This document shows positions 27,995-38,077 of a stretch of 64,000 nt of DNA, piece by piece. Made by a program: the position numbers and the translations under genes. Source of the stretch: an uncultured Myroides sp. GTDB lineage: Bacteria; Bacteroidota; Bacteroidia; Flavobacteriales; Flavobacteriaceae. The stretch spans positions 55,226 to 119,225 of the forward strand of contig CAJYTF010000026.1 of NCBI GenBank assembly GCA_913777665.1, given 5' to 3'. Under the pieces are notes generated by a model, which saw only the letters and a program-made list of their open reading frames with translations, ran no database searches and was not told where the DNA came from. The first letter of the stretch is position 1. Each line of letters opens with the position of its first letter.

Positions 27995-29398
27995 TTATTG
28001 ATATGTTGAAGGAAATATTTTTCCGGGATTCATAATGTTTTTAGGATCGAATATTTGTTTAATTTGATACATTAAATTCAGTTCGATTTCGCTAAACATA
28101 ATTGGCATAAATTCTTTTTGAACCAAACCAATACCGTGTTCGCCCGAAATAGTTCCGTTTAACGATTTTGTCAACTGAAAAATTTCGTTCACTCCTTTAG
28201 GAACTTCGGTTCGCCACAATTCGTCTGTCATATCCAACTTTACAATGTTTACGTGTAAATTGCCATCGCCTGCATGCCCGTAACAAATACTTTTAAAACC
28301 GTATTTGTCGCCAATTGCTTTAATTCCAATTAATAACTTTGGCAGTTCAAAACGAGGTACAACTGTGTCTTCTTCTTTGTAAACAGTGTTTTGTTTTACA
28401 GCTTCGGCAATATTTCGGCGGAGTTTCCACAAAGTATTTTTTTGATCGGTGGTATCGGCAAAAAGCACCTCATCAATTTCATAAGCTTCAACAACCGATA
28501 AAATTTTCTCTGCTTCGTTCATTAAAACATCGGGGTAATTTCCATCGACTTCAATCAGCAAATGTGCTTCGTTTTCGTGTTTTAAATAAACATCTGGAAC
28601 TTCAACAAATTTACTTGTCCACAAAATAGCATCACGCTCCATAAATTCTAAGGCACTTGGTACAATTCCTGCTCTAAAAATTGCCGAGACGGCTGCTGCT
28701 GCTTGTTCCATTTTAAAAAACGGAACCCATAGTAATACGTTGTGCTGAACAGCCGGTATTAATTTTAAAACAATTTTTGTAACAATACCCAAAGTACCCT
28801 CGCTACCAACCATTAATTGCGTTAAATTGTAACCAGTAGAATTTTTAAGCGTGTTGGCACCTGTCCAAATAATTTCTCCGTTGGGTAAAACCACTTCTAA
28901 ATTCAAGACATAATCTTTGGTAACACCATATTTTACTGCACGCGCGCCACCTGCATTTTCAGCAATATTTCCGCCAATAAAACAACTGCCTTTGCTGCTT
29001 GGATCAACCGGATACATCAACCCTTTTTCGGCAACGGCATTTTGTAAAATCTCGGTAATTACCCCAGGTTGAGTTATTACTTGCAGGTTTTCTTCGTCTA
29101 TTTTTATTATTTGATTCAATCGTTCTAATGAAAGTCCGATACCTTTATGAATCGCTAAAATTCCACCACTTAAACCAGTGCGTGCGCCAATAGGAACAAC
29201 CGGAATAGCATATTCAAAAGCAACTTTCATTATATCGCTCACTTCCTGTGTTGATGTCGGTTTTACAACAATTGAAGGTGGAAAAACCAAATCTTCGGTA
29301 TGATCTCTTCCGTATTCGTTCAAGGTTTCATCATCGGTAAAAACGTATGATGCGCCAACAATTTCTATTAATTTATTTTTGATTTCAGTAGTAATCAT
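27995..29398 (-). CDS. FAD-binding oxidase (GlcD / D-lactate dehydrogenase type)
   Basis: PVVPIGARTGLSGG; VDPSSKGSCFIGGNIAENAGGARAVKYGVTKDYVL; CYGHAGDGNLHVNI; GEHGIG. Confidence 0.94.
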   Translation of the reverse strand: MITTEIKNKLIEIVGASYVFTDDETLNEYGRDHTEDLVFPPSIVVKPTSTQEVSDIMKVAFEYAIPVVPIGARTGLSGGILAIHKGIGLSLERLNQIIKIDEENLQVITQPGVITEILQNAVAEKGLMYPVDPSSKGSCFIGGNIAENAGGARAVKYGVTKDYVLNLEVVLPNGEIIWTGANTLKNSTGYNLTQLMVGSEGTLGIVTKIVLKLIPAVQHNVLLWVPFFKMEQAAAAVSAIFRAGIVPSALEFMERDAILWTSKFVEVPDVYLKHENEAHLLIEVDGNYPDVLMNEAEKILSVVEAYEIDEVLFADTTDQKNTLWKLRRNIAEAVKQNTVYKEEDTVVPRFELPKLLIGIKAIGDKYGFKSICYGHAGDGNLHVNIVKLDMTDELWRTEVPKGVNEIFQLTKSLNGTISGEHGIGLVQKEFMPIMFSEIELNLMYQIKQIFDPKNIMNPGKIFPSTYQ

Positions 29399-30606
29399 TA
29401 CTCAGCATCTTTATATTTTACTTTTTTCATATTTGGAAGGAAATAAGCAATAACACCTATTAACGGAAGATACGAACAAATATTATAAATGTGTTCAATA
29501 GAAGTAGCATCTGCCCAAATACCTAAAACTGCCGAACCAACACCACCCATTCCAAAGGCAAAACCGTAGAACAAACCCGAAACCATTCCTAATTTTTTAG
29601 GAAGCAGTTCTTGTGCGTAAACTAAAATTGATGGAAATGCCGATGAAATAATCAACCCGATAATTACAATTAAAATTCCGGTTAAATGCAAATCTACATA
29701 AGGCAATGCCAGCGTAAACGGAGCTGCACCTAATACAGAAAACCAAATAACGTATTTACGACCGAATCGATCGCCAAAAATCCCGCCTAACAAAGTTCCC
29801 ACAGCAACCGAAATCAAGAAATAAAACAAATAAACCTGCGCCTGAACTTCGTTCAAACCAAATTTATCCATCGTATAAAACTGAAAATAACTGGTAATAC
29901 TTGCTACGTAAAAATATTTAGAAAAGATTAAAACCAATAAAATGGTAATTGCCGAATTTATTTTAAAGGCAGATAAATCGGGAACTTGAATTATTTTTTT
30001 GGTTGATCTTGAAGCAACTTTTAATTTATCTTTGTACCATTTTGCAATGTATCCCAAAACAATCTGAGCCAAAATTGCAAAACCTAGAAACCATAAAATG
30101 TACAATTGTCTGTTTGGCAAAACAATCCACGCAATTAGTAACGGAGCCAGAGCTGTTCCGGTGTTTCCTCCGATTTGAAAGACAGATTGTGCAAAACTCC
30201 GTCTTCCGTTTGATGCCATAAAAGCTACGCGTGATGATTCCGGATGAAAGATCGATGAGCCAATTCCCACCAAAATAACTGCTACCAAGATCAATTCGTA
30301 ATTTGGAGCATAAGCAAGTAAAGCAATTCCCGCCATGGTAAACAACATACCAAAAATCTGCGAATACGGCTTTGGGTTTTTATCGGTATATGCCCCTACA
30401 ACCGGCTGAAAAATCGATGCTGCCAACTGATAACAAAGCGTAATCATACCAACCTGTGCAAAAGTTAAATGGTACTTGGCTTCTAATTTCGGGTAAATTG
30501 CAGGAATAACCGCCTGTAGTAAATCGTTTAATAAATGGGCAACGCTTATGGCAATTAGTATTGCGTAAACAGGTTTTTGCGCGCCCGTATTTTTTATTGT
30601 AGACAT
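29398..30606 (-). CDS. MFS transporter (fosmidomycin resistance Fsr-like)
   Basis: SVAHLLNDLLQAVIPAIYPKLEAKYHLTFAQVGMITLCYQLAASIFQPVVGAYTDK. Confidence 0.88.
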   Translation of the reverse strand: MSTIKNTGAQKPVYAILIAISVAHLLNDLLQAVIPAIYPKLEAKYHLTFAQVGMITLCYQLAASIFQPVVGAYTDKNPKPYSQIFGMLFTMAGIALLAYAPNYELILVAVILVGIGSSIFHPESSRVAFMASNGRRSFAQSVFQIGGNTGTALAPLLIAWIVLPNRQLYILWFLGFAILAQIVLGYIAKWYKDKLKVASRSTKKIIQVPDLSAFKINSAITILLVLIFSKYFYVASITSYFQFYTMDKFGLNEVQAQVYLFYFLISVAVGTLLGGIFGDRFGRKYVIWFSVLGAAPFTLALPYVDLHLTGILIVIIGLIISSAFPSILVYAQELLPKKLGMVSGLFYGFAFGMGGVGSAVLGIWADATSIEHIYNICSYLPLIGVIAYFLPNMKKVKYKDAE

Positions 30607-30710
30607 TTTTTATAAATTGAAACAACAAATTTACTTAATCACTGCCAATACAACTTAAATTTTAAAACGATTTTTAGAACTATTTTGTAAGTTTGTTGAA
30701 ACGATTCATT

Positions 30711-31814
30711 ATGCCGAACGAAAAGCTTCCGAATAAAAAATCTTTACATGAAATTGATGGAATTTCGCAACCCGATCATGTTAATCAGGATTCCATTCGA
30801 ACCATTCAGAATTTCAGAAGAAAGTCGTTAAATATTGATTTGATTATTGAAAAATTGCTGCAAGGTGATATTCCGTCGTTAAGTAAAGCTATTACGATTA
30901 TAGAAAGCACCAATCCCACGCACAAAGAGCAAGCCCAGAAAATTATACAAACCTGTTTACCGCATGCAAATAAATCGGTACGTATTGGAATAACCGGAGT
31001 TCCAGGTGTTGGGAAAAGTACCTTTATTGAAGCTTTTGGAATGTATCTTACATCCATCGGAAAAAAAGTTGCGGTTTTAGCAGTCGATCCCAGCAGCAGT
31101 ATTAGCAAAGGAAGTATTTTGGGCGATAAAACCCGAATGGAAGATTTGGTTAAAAATACGAATGCGTTTATACGTCCGTCGGCATCGGGCGAAAGTTTGG
31201 GCGGAGTTTCCCGAAAAACCCGTGAAAGTATTATTTTGTGTGAAGCTTGTGGATTTGATACTATTTTGATTGAAACCGTTGGAGTTGGGCAAAGTGAAAC
31301 AGCAGTTCACAGCATGACTGATTTCTTTTTACTATTGAATTTAGCCGGTGCTGGTGACGAATTACAGGGAATTAAGCGTGGAATTATGGAAATGGCAGAT
31401 TCAGTCATCATCAATAAAGCAGATGGCGATAATTTAAAACACGCCAACAATGCCAAATTAGATATTAACCGTGCCTTGCATTTATTCCCTTTGAAAGATT
31501 CTAAATGGCAGCCGAAAGTTTTATTGGCAAGTGCTTTTTACAACCAAGGAATTGAAGATGTTTGGCAGCTTTTAGAAAAGTATTTTTCGTTAACCAAAGA
31601 TAATGGTTATTTTGAAACCAATCGAAAAAACCAGAACGCCTATTGGTTAAAAGAAACAATTAATGAACAATTGCTTTCGAATTTTTATCAAAACCAAACA
31701 ATATACGAACAATTACAAAATGCTGAAAAAACAGTTCAGAATAATGAAAAATCTCCATTTACAGCCGCAAATGAGTTGTTAGAATTGTATAATAAAATAA
31801 ACAAAAGCACTTAA
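30711..31814 (+). CDS. meaB: Methylmalonyl-CoA mutase-associated GTPase MeaB (ArgK family)
   Basis: IGITGVPGVGKSTFIEAFG; VLAVDPSSSISKGSILGDKTRMEDL; ILIETVGVGQSE. ORF track starts at TTG 30693; ATG 30711 preferred. Confidence 0.93.
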   Translation: MPNEKLPNKKSLHEIDGISQPDHVNQDSIRTIQNFRRKSLNIDLIIEKLLQGDIPSLSKAITIIESTNPTHKEQAQKIIQTCLPHANKSVRIGITGVPGVGKSTFIEAFGMYLTSIGKKVAVLAVDPSSSISKGSILGDKTRMEDLVKNTNAFIRPSASGESLGGVSRKTRESIILCEACGFDTILIETVGVGQSETAVHSMTDFFLLLNLAGAGDELQGIKRGIMEMADSVIINKADGDNLKHANNAKLDINRALHLFPLKDSKWQPKVLLASAFYNQGIEDVWQLLEKYFSLTKDNGYFETNRKNQNAYWLKETINEQLLSNFYQNQTIYEQLQNAEKTVQNNEKSPFTAANELLELYNKINKST

Positions 31815-31828
31815 TTTCAAGTGCTTTT
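31803..31828. terminator. Bidirectional terminator between meaB and the aldolase gene
   Basis: AAAAGCACTT AATTTC AAGTGCTTTT. Confidence 0.75.
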
Positions 31829-31835
31829 ATGTTTC

Positions 31836-32492
31836 TTATTTATTCCCTTTAGCGTAATCTGCTAAAAACTGTTCTAAACCTGAATCGGTTAACGGATGTT
31901 TCAGTAAGCCTAAAATAGAACTTAATGGACCTGTCATAACATCGGCACCAATTTTAGCACAATTAACAATATGCATGGTATGGCGGACAGATGCTGCTAA
32001 AATCTGCGTTTCGAAAGCGTAGTTGTCATAAATCATTCTAATTTCATCGATCAAATTCAATCCATCGGTAGAAATATCATCTAAACGACCAATAAAAGGT
32101 GATACATAAGTTGCACCTGCTTTTGCAGCCAATAATGCCTGACCTGCCGAAAACACTAATGTTACATTGGTTTTAATGCCTTTGTCTGAAAAATATTTGC
32201 AGGCTTTAATTCCGTTTTGTGTCATTGGAATTTTCACTACAATCTGTTCGTGTAATTCCGCCAATTCTTCACCTTCCTTAATCATTCCTTCGTAATCGGT
32301 CGCAATAACTTCGGCACTTACATCGCCATCAACAATAGTGCATATATCAACATAATGCTTTAAAATATTGTTTTTTCCGGTGATGCCTTCTTTCGCCATT
32401 AACGACGGATTTGTTGTAACGCCGTCTAAAACTCCTAAAGCCTGTGCTTCTTTAATTTGCTCAAGGTTTGCTGTATCTATAAAAAATTTCAT
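31836..32492 (-). CDS. Fructose-6-phosphate aldolase / transaldolase-like
   Basis: [65 protein letters not shown]. Confidence 0.94.
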   Translation of the reverse strand: MKFFIDTANLEQIKEAQALGVLDGVTTNPSLMAKEGITGKNNILKHYVDICTIVDGDVSAEVIATDYEGMIKEGEELAELHEQIVVKIPMTQNGIKACKYFSDKGIKTNVTLVFSAGQALLAAKAGATYVSPFIGRLDDISTDGLNLIDEIRMIYDNYAFETQILAASVRHTMHIVNCAKIGADVMTGPLSSILGLLKHPLTDSGLEQFLADYAKGNK

Positions 32493-32571
32493 TGTGTTGT
32501 TGTTTTAATTATTTGTAAAGATTTTAAACAATTAAAAGTTACTAAAAAACTGTGAAACTGTGGCAAATAAA

Positions 32572-33378
32572 TTACTTAATTTTATAATGATTCATCAGCA
32601 TTTTTTCGTAAACGGTATCTGGTAAAATCTTTTTTAGAAAGATAGAAAATTTTTGCATAAAAGCACCTACTTTGTAATGAACTTTTGGCTTTTTGGTTTG
32701 AATTATTTTATCAATTGCTTTTGCCATTTCTATCGGATCTCCCCCATCATTTACATGTTCGTTAATTGTAGCAAGCTGCTGACTGTAAATTTCTTTATAA
32801 GGCGATTGATCTAAAACCGGAGCATGAAAACGTCGTGCTGCAATATCTGTTGCAAAATCGCCCGGAGCTACGTTTGTAACTTGTATATTAAATGGTTTTA
32901 CTTCCATTCGTATTGATTCGGTAATCAGTTCCAAAGCTCCTTTCGATGCCGAATAAATTCCACGGTAAGGCAAGCCCATATAACCAGCAATCGATGTTAC
33001 ATTAATGATTAAACCCGATTTTTGTTGACGCATTTGTGGTAAAACCGCTTTCATAACTTCAATTGGTCCAAAAACATTGGTGTGAAAATTATTCTGAATT
33101 TCATCTAACGGAATTTCCTCAATGGGCCCGGTAATTCCTACTCCGGCGTTATTAACCAACACATCAATTCTGCCTTCTTTCGCAATAATTTCGGCAACCG
33201 CACTTTGTATCGATTCATTGTTTCGAACATCAATTGCAACCAACGGAAATTTACTATCTGCAACATTTTCAGGGTTTCTACTACTGCCGTAAACGGTATA
33301 ACCTTTGTTTAGTAAAAAATTTCCGACCGTTTTGCCAATGCCCGATGATCCGCCGGTTATCAATACAACTTTGTTCAT
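32572..33378 (-). CDS. SDR family oxidoreductase
   Basis: VVLITGGSSGIGKTVGNFLL; VNNAGVGITGP; YSASKGALEL; start revised to ATG at 33378. Confidence 0.92.
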   Translation of the reverse strand: MNKVVLITGGSSGIGKTVGNFLLNKGYTVYGSSRNPENVADSKFPLVAIDVRNNESIQSAVAEIIAKEGRIDVLVNNAGVGITGPIEEIPLDEIQNNFHTNVFGPIEVMKAVLPQMRQQKSGLIINVTSIAGYMGLPYRGIYSASKGALELITESIRMEVKPFNIQVTNVAPGDFATDIAARRFHAPVLDQSPYKEIYSQQLATINEHVNDGGDPIEMAKAIDKIIQTKKPKVHYKVGAFMQKFSIFLKKILPDTVYEKMLMNHYKIK

Positions 33379-33457
33379 TTTTATTATTTTCAACAAATAT
33401 ACAATAGCAATCGTAAAAATTAGTATTTTTAGTACTTGGAAAACTAAAATGATACGA

Positions 33458-34474
33458 ATGAAGTTTAAAAATAAAATTTTTCTGTTTGTTGCCTTTGCAT
33501 CAATAAATTCAGGATTTATCCATGCTCAAAAACAAAAAGACCGAGTAAAGGAAATGATGGAAAATCTATCGAAAGAAGAGCTGATAAAACATCTTTCTAT
33601 AATTGCCGGCGATGAAATGCAAGGCAGAAAAACGGGTGAAGCCGGACAAAAAATGGCGGCGAATTACCTACGTAATATCTATAAAAATTTAGGAATTGAT
33701 GCCTTGCCGGGAACAGATGATTATTTTCAGTTTGTTCCAAGCGAAGCTATGAAAAGAATGTTCAGTCCAAAGTTAAACGACAGTGAAAATGTTGTTGCAT
33801 ATATAAAAGGAAGCGAAAAACCCGACGAATATTTGGTAATTTCTGCGCATTATGACCATGTGGGTATCACGAACGACGAAATTTATAATGGTGCCGATGA
33901 TAACGGAACGGGAACTACGGCTTTGTTAGAGATGGCACGTATGTTTAAAATTGCCGAGAAAAATGGTAACGGTCCAAAACGATCGATTGTATTTTTACAT
34001 TGTACGGGTGAAGAATATGGGTTGCACGGATCTCGTTTTTTTGTAAATTCTAAAATTATTCCTTTAGAAAATATTGTTGCCGATTTAAATGTAGATATGA
34101 TTGGTAGAAGAGATTTCAACTACGATAAAAATAAAAAAGATTATATTTATTTGGTGGGAAGCGATAAGTTAAGTACCGAATTGCACAATGTGTCTGAAGC
34201 CATGAATAAAAAATACACCAATTTGGTTTTAGATTATACGTATAATGATGACAAACACCCGGAGATGATTTATTACCGATCAGATCATTACAACTTTGCA
34301 AAGTATAACATCCCCGTAATTTTTTATTACAGCGGCGAACATGCAGATTATCATAAACCAACAGACACGGTTGATAAAATCAATTTCGATGATATGTTGA
34401 AACGTACCCAATTAATTTTTGTAACTGCTTGGGAAATAGCAAACAGATCAGATCGAATTAAACTAAAACAATAA
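33458..34474 (+). CDS. Secreted M28 family zinc peptidase
   Basis: Signal peptide MKFKNKIFLFVAFASINSGFIHAQ; SAHYDHVG, GADDNGTGTTALLEMAR, HCTGEEYGLHGS, YRSDHYNFAK; start revised from 33305. Confidence 0.9.
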   Translation: MKFKNKIFLFVAFASINSGFIHAQKQKDRVKEMMENLSKEELIKHLSIIAGDEMQGRKTGEAGQKMAANYLRNIYKNLGIDALPGTDDYFQFVPSEAMKRMFSPKLNDSENVVAYIKGSEKPDEYLVISAHYDHVGITNDEIYNGADDNGTGTTALLEMARMFKIAEKNGNGPKRSIVFLHCTGEEYGLHGSRFFVNSKIIPLENIVADLNVDMIGRRDFNYDKNKKDYIYLVGSDKLSTELHNVSEAMNKKYTNLVLDYTYNDDKHPEMIYYRSDHYNFAKYNIPVIFYYSGEHADYHKPTDTVDKINFDDMLKRTQLIFVTAWEIANRSDRIKLKQ

Positions 34475-34935
34475 TGAAAAAAATTTTTCTAACAATAGTA
34501 TGTATGTTTTTGGTAACATCGGTATTTGCACAAAATAACGATGCCGAAATTAAATCGATTCAAAACTACATACAGTCAACATCGCAAAACGAATGGTTCG
34601 ATCCTATCAATAAACCTGGCACAACACCCACAGGTTCAACGTATGATCTTTCGTATTATGTGTTATCAGACAATAATCTTTTTTCAATAATTTATACCAT
34701 TTTCGATAAATACACACTGCAAAAAGTTTTTTACTACAAGAATAATGAACTGATTGCCTGCATTATTGAAGAAACCGATGCCAACAACGCCAACAAATTA
34801 TTGCGTTACGCCGATTACTTTTTCAAAGACGGACAATTAATCAATACTGCAGACGAAAATAAAGAAATATCGTCGGCAACAATATATCAAGAAGGTATTC
34901 AAAAGCTTAAAGAAGCACCTGTAAATCAAAAATAA
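34474..34935 (+). CDS. Secreted hypothetical protein
   Basis: Signal peptide MKKIFLTIVCMFLVTSVFAQ; overlaps the end of the peptidase gene. Confidence 0.65.
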   Translation: MKKIFLTIVCMFLVTSVFAQNNDAEIKSIQNYIQSTSQNEWFDPINKPGTTPTGSTYDLSYYVLSDNNLFSIIYTIFDKYTLQKVFYYKNNELIACIIEETDANNANKLLRYADYFFKDGQLINTADENKEISSATIYQEGIQKLKEAPVNQK

Positions 34936-35009
34936 ACAATAATATAACTTGCATTTTTCACAAAAAAACAATATTTTGCAAATGCAGTAATTAAAAATCT
35001 GAAAAAAAT

Positions 35010-36782
35010 ATGTCTCAAATAGGTAGATTATTCGATATTCCTTATTACCAGTTGCAAAATTATCCGTTGCAAAAAGCATTTACAACAAAATACAACGGCG
35101 TTTGGAAATCAACAAGTATTCAGGAATATATTGAACAAGCAAATTATGTTTCAAAAGCATTACTTGCCATGGGTGTTAAAAAAGGCGATAAAATTGCCTT
35201 GATAACCTCTACAAACAGAACCGAATGGAATATTATGGACATTGGTATTTTACAGACCGGAGCGGTTACTGTACCTATTTATCCTACCATTTCAGAACAC
35301 GATTACGAATACATTATAAAGCATTCAGAAAGTGTGTATGTTTTTGTTTCCGATAAAGTTATTTTAGATAAGTTAGATAAAGTAAAGTTCAATATTCCAA
35401 AGCTTCGAGGCATTTATTCGTTCGATGAAATTCCGGGATGCGCCAATTGGAAAGATATTATTACTGCCGGTAAAGATGCTTTGAACGATGCCGATGTGGA
35501 AGCTGCGAAAGCCAGTGTAACTCCAGACGATTTAGCGTCGATCATTTATACATCGGGAACCACAGGTACACCAAAAGGTGTTTTACTAACGCATAATAAC
35601 ATCATCAGCAATGTTTTAGGATCCGAAGAGCGTGTCCCTTTTGATAGAGGAAGTTACACTGCATTGAGTTTTTTGCCATGCTGTCATATTTTTGAGCGAA
35701 TGATTCTGTATCTGTTCCAATATATGGGTGTATCGATTTATTTTGCGGAATCTATCGAGAAAATTTCCGATAACCTGCAAGAAGTTAAACCACAGGTTAT
35801 GACGGTTGTTCCAAGGGTTTTAGAGAAAGTGTTTGATAAAATTTATGCCAAAGGATCTGAACTTTCGGGCATTAAAAAAGCATTGTTCTTTTGGGCATTG
35901 CGTTTGGCAGAAGATTTTAAACCATACGGAGCAAACGGCGGTTTTTATGAATTTAAACTGAAAATTGCCCGCAAACTGATTTTCTCTAAATGGCATGCTG
36001 CTTTGGGTGGAAATTTAGAATTGCTGGTATCGGGTTCTGCCCCATTATCGCCTCGTTTGGCTCGAATTTTTGGTGGAGCAGATATTCCGGTGATGGAAGG
36101 ATACGGTTTAACCGAAACTTCTCCGGTAATTTCTGTAAACGACCAGCGAAACAATGGTTGGAAAATTGGATCGGTAGGTAGAGTTTTAAGTAATGTTACG
36201 GTTAAAATTGGCGAAGACGGCGAAATACTTTGCCAAGGACCATCGATTGCTGAAGGATATTATAAAGACGAAGAAAAAACCAAAGAAGCTTTTGCAGATG
36301 GCTGGTTCCACACGGGAGATATCGGTGTAGTTGATGCCGACGGATTTTTATTTATTACCGACCGTAAAAAAGAAATGTTTAAAACAAGTGGCGGGAAATA
36401 CGTTGCGCCGCAAATGATTGAAAATGCCATGAAACAATCTCGTTTTATAGAGCAGATTATGGTGGTGGGAGAAGGACAAAAAATGCCAGCAGCGTTGATT
36501 CAGCCAAATTTCGATTTTATTAAAGAATGGGCAAACCGCAACAAAGTAAATGTTGGTTTTTCGTTAGACGAAGTGGTAAATAACGAATTGGTTATAGAAC
36601 GCCTGCAAAAAGAAATAGATTTAATTAATCCGCAGTTTGGTAAATGGGAACAAATTAAAAAGTTTGCACTAACACCAAATATCTGGGCAATTGATACAGG
36701 CGAACTAACCCCAACTTTAAAACTAAAACGTAAAGTTATTTTAGAAAAGTATAAAGATTTGTATGATAAAATGTATTCTTAA
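35010..36782 (+). CDS. Long-chain fatty acid-CoA ligase (AMP-binding)
   Basis: SIIYTSGTTGTPKGVLLTHNNI; MEGYGLTETSPVI; DGWFHTGDIG; ITDRKKEMFKTSGGKYVAPQ. Confidence 0.95.
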   Translation: MSQIGRLFDIPYYQLQNYPLQKAFTTKYNGVWKSTSIQEYIEQANYVSKALLAMGVKKGDKIALITSTNRTEWNIMDIGILQTGAVTVPIYPTISEHDYEYIIKHSESVYVFVSDKVILDKLDKVKFNIPKLRGIYSFDEIPGCANWKDIITAGKDALNDADVEAAKASVTPDDLASIIYTSGTTGTPKGVLLTHNNIISNVLGSEERVPFDRGSYTALSFLPCCHIFERMILYLFQYMGVSIYFAESIEKISDNLQEVKPQVMTVVPRVLEKVFDKIYAKGSELSGIKKALFFWALRLAEDFKPYGANGGFYEFKLKIARKLIFSKWHAALGGNLELLVSGSAPLSPRLARIFGGADIPVMEGYGLTETSPVISVNDQRNNGWKIGSVGRVLSNVTVKIGEDGEILCQGPSIAEGYYKDEEKTKEAFADGWFHTGDIGVVDADGFLFITDRKKEMFKTSGGKYVAPQMIENAMKQSRFIEQIMVVGEGQKMPAALIQPNFDFIKEWANRNKVNVGFSLDEVVNNELVIERLQKEIDLINPQFGKWEQIKKFALTPNIWAIDTGELTPTLKLKRKVILEKYKDLYDKMYS

Positions 36783-36792
36783 TTGATTTGAA

Positions 36793-37502
36793 ATGTCAAA
36801 CAATGCAATCATAGTAAATATTCAAAATCCATGTGACGAAAAATGGAATAAGATGCAACCTCATCATAGAGGAAGACTTTGTATGCAATGTTCAAAAGAA
36901 GTTATAAATTTTACAAAATTTGATGATTCGGAAATCATTAAAATTATTGAACAATCAAAAGGTAGAATTTGCGGTAGAATGTCTGTATCGCAATTAGATC
37001 GACCAATTGAAATTCAATCAAAAAAAACAGATCAAAATTATACAAAGCTTTAACGGCTATCTTTTTAATAGGATCAACAGGAAGTGTTCTTGCAACACCT
37101 CTACCCTCGACAACTAACGATTTAAATGTTTCTAAAAACGAATCTAATTACAAAAGAATCAATTTAAAGCAAACAAAAACAGATAGTTTAAAAGATATAA
37201 TAAAAGGACAAGTTTTAACTGAATTAGGGGAACCTTTAGAAGCATCTATATATGTGAAGGAATTAGATTTAATACTTGAAAGTGACTTGGAAGGTAATTT
37301 TCAGATTCTAATCCCTAAAAACTTCTCATTAGATTATTTATCATTAATGATTGAGGGATCGTATCATGAGCCTATTGAAACACATATTTATAAAAATGAT
37401 TTTCATTCTGTATCTAAATTCTATTTAAAAGAGACAGAAGCTTTAACAGGTATTGTAGTTACTAAATATGTAAAAAAAAGATGGTGGCAATTTTGGAAAT
37501 GA
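36793..37502 (+). pseudogene. Membrane protein with N-terminal Cys-containing domain, TM segment and periplasmic tail, split by a frameshift at an 8-A run (37020-37027)
   Basis: ORF 36793-37053 plus the -1 frame SKLYKALTAIFLIGSTGSVLATPLPSTTNDLN...DIIKGQVLTELGEPLEASIYVKELDLILESDLEGNFQILIPKNF, which continues to 37502. Confidence 0.7.
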
Positions 37503-37570
37503 TTTGAATCTTTGCATTAATAATTCTTACAAATAAGAATAAAATATTGTTTTAACGAAAATTTAAATTT

Positions 37571-37596
37571 AAAATAGTATGCGTGCATACTATTTT
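37571..37596. promoter_or_regulatory. Perfect 12-bp-arm palindrome, putative MarR operator
   Basis: AAAATAGTATGC GT GCATACTATTTT directly upstream of the -7 box TATATTTG (37602-37609). Confidence 0.65.
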
Positions 37597-37601
37597 TTTA
37601 T

Positions 37602-37609
37602 TATATTTG
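37602..37609 (+). promoter_or_regulatory. Candidate -7 box TATATTTG
   Basis: Exact TAnnTTTG match between the palindrome and the marR start. Confidence 0.5.
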
Positions 37610-37627
37610 GTATAACTAAATAAATTC

Positions 37628-38056
37628 ATGAAAAATAAAACGCTCGATTCAGTAATAAAAAATACTTGGCAAGCCATTGCCCGCATGTATAACGAAGAAG
37701 CTTCGCAATACGGTGCAAGTATGGCACTTGGGTATGCTTTATTAAACATAGATAAAGAAGGAACGCCTTCTACCGCTTTGGCGCCACGTTTGGGTATGGA
37801 ACCAACAAGTTTAACGCGTACCTTAAAAACAATGGAAGAAAAAGGGTTGATTACTAAAAAGAAAAATCCAAAAGATGGTCGTGGCGTAAATATTTATTTA
37901 ACTCCGTTGGGTGTCGAAAAACGCGGACTATCAAAACAGACGGTAATCAATTTTAATAATAAACTTTTAGAAACCTTTTCGCAACAAGAGATTGATAACT
38001 TTATAGAGATGTCAGAGAAAATTCAGAACATCATCGTAACAAAAAAGAAATTTTAA
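37628..38056 (+). CDS. MarR family transcriptional regulator
   Basis: TPSTALAPRLGMEPTSLTRTLKTMEEKGLITKKKNPKDGRGVNIYLTPLG winged helix. Confidence 0.93.
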   Translation: MKNKTLDSVIKNTWQAIARMYNEEASQYGASMALGYALLNIDKEGTPSTALAPRLGMEPTSLTRTLKTMEEKGLITKKKNPKDGRGVNIYLTPLGVEKRGLSKQTVINFNNKLLETFSQQEIDNFIEMSEKIQNIIVTKKKF

Positions 38057-38077
38057 GAAACCAAACTTCATATAATT

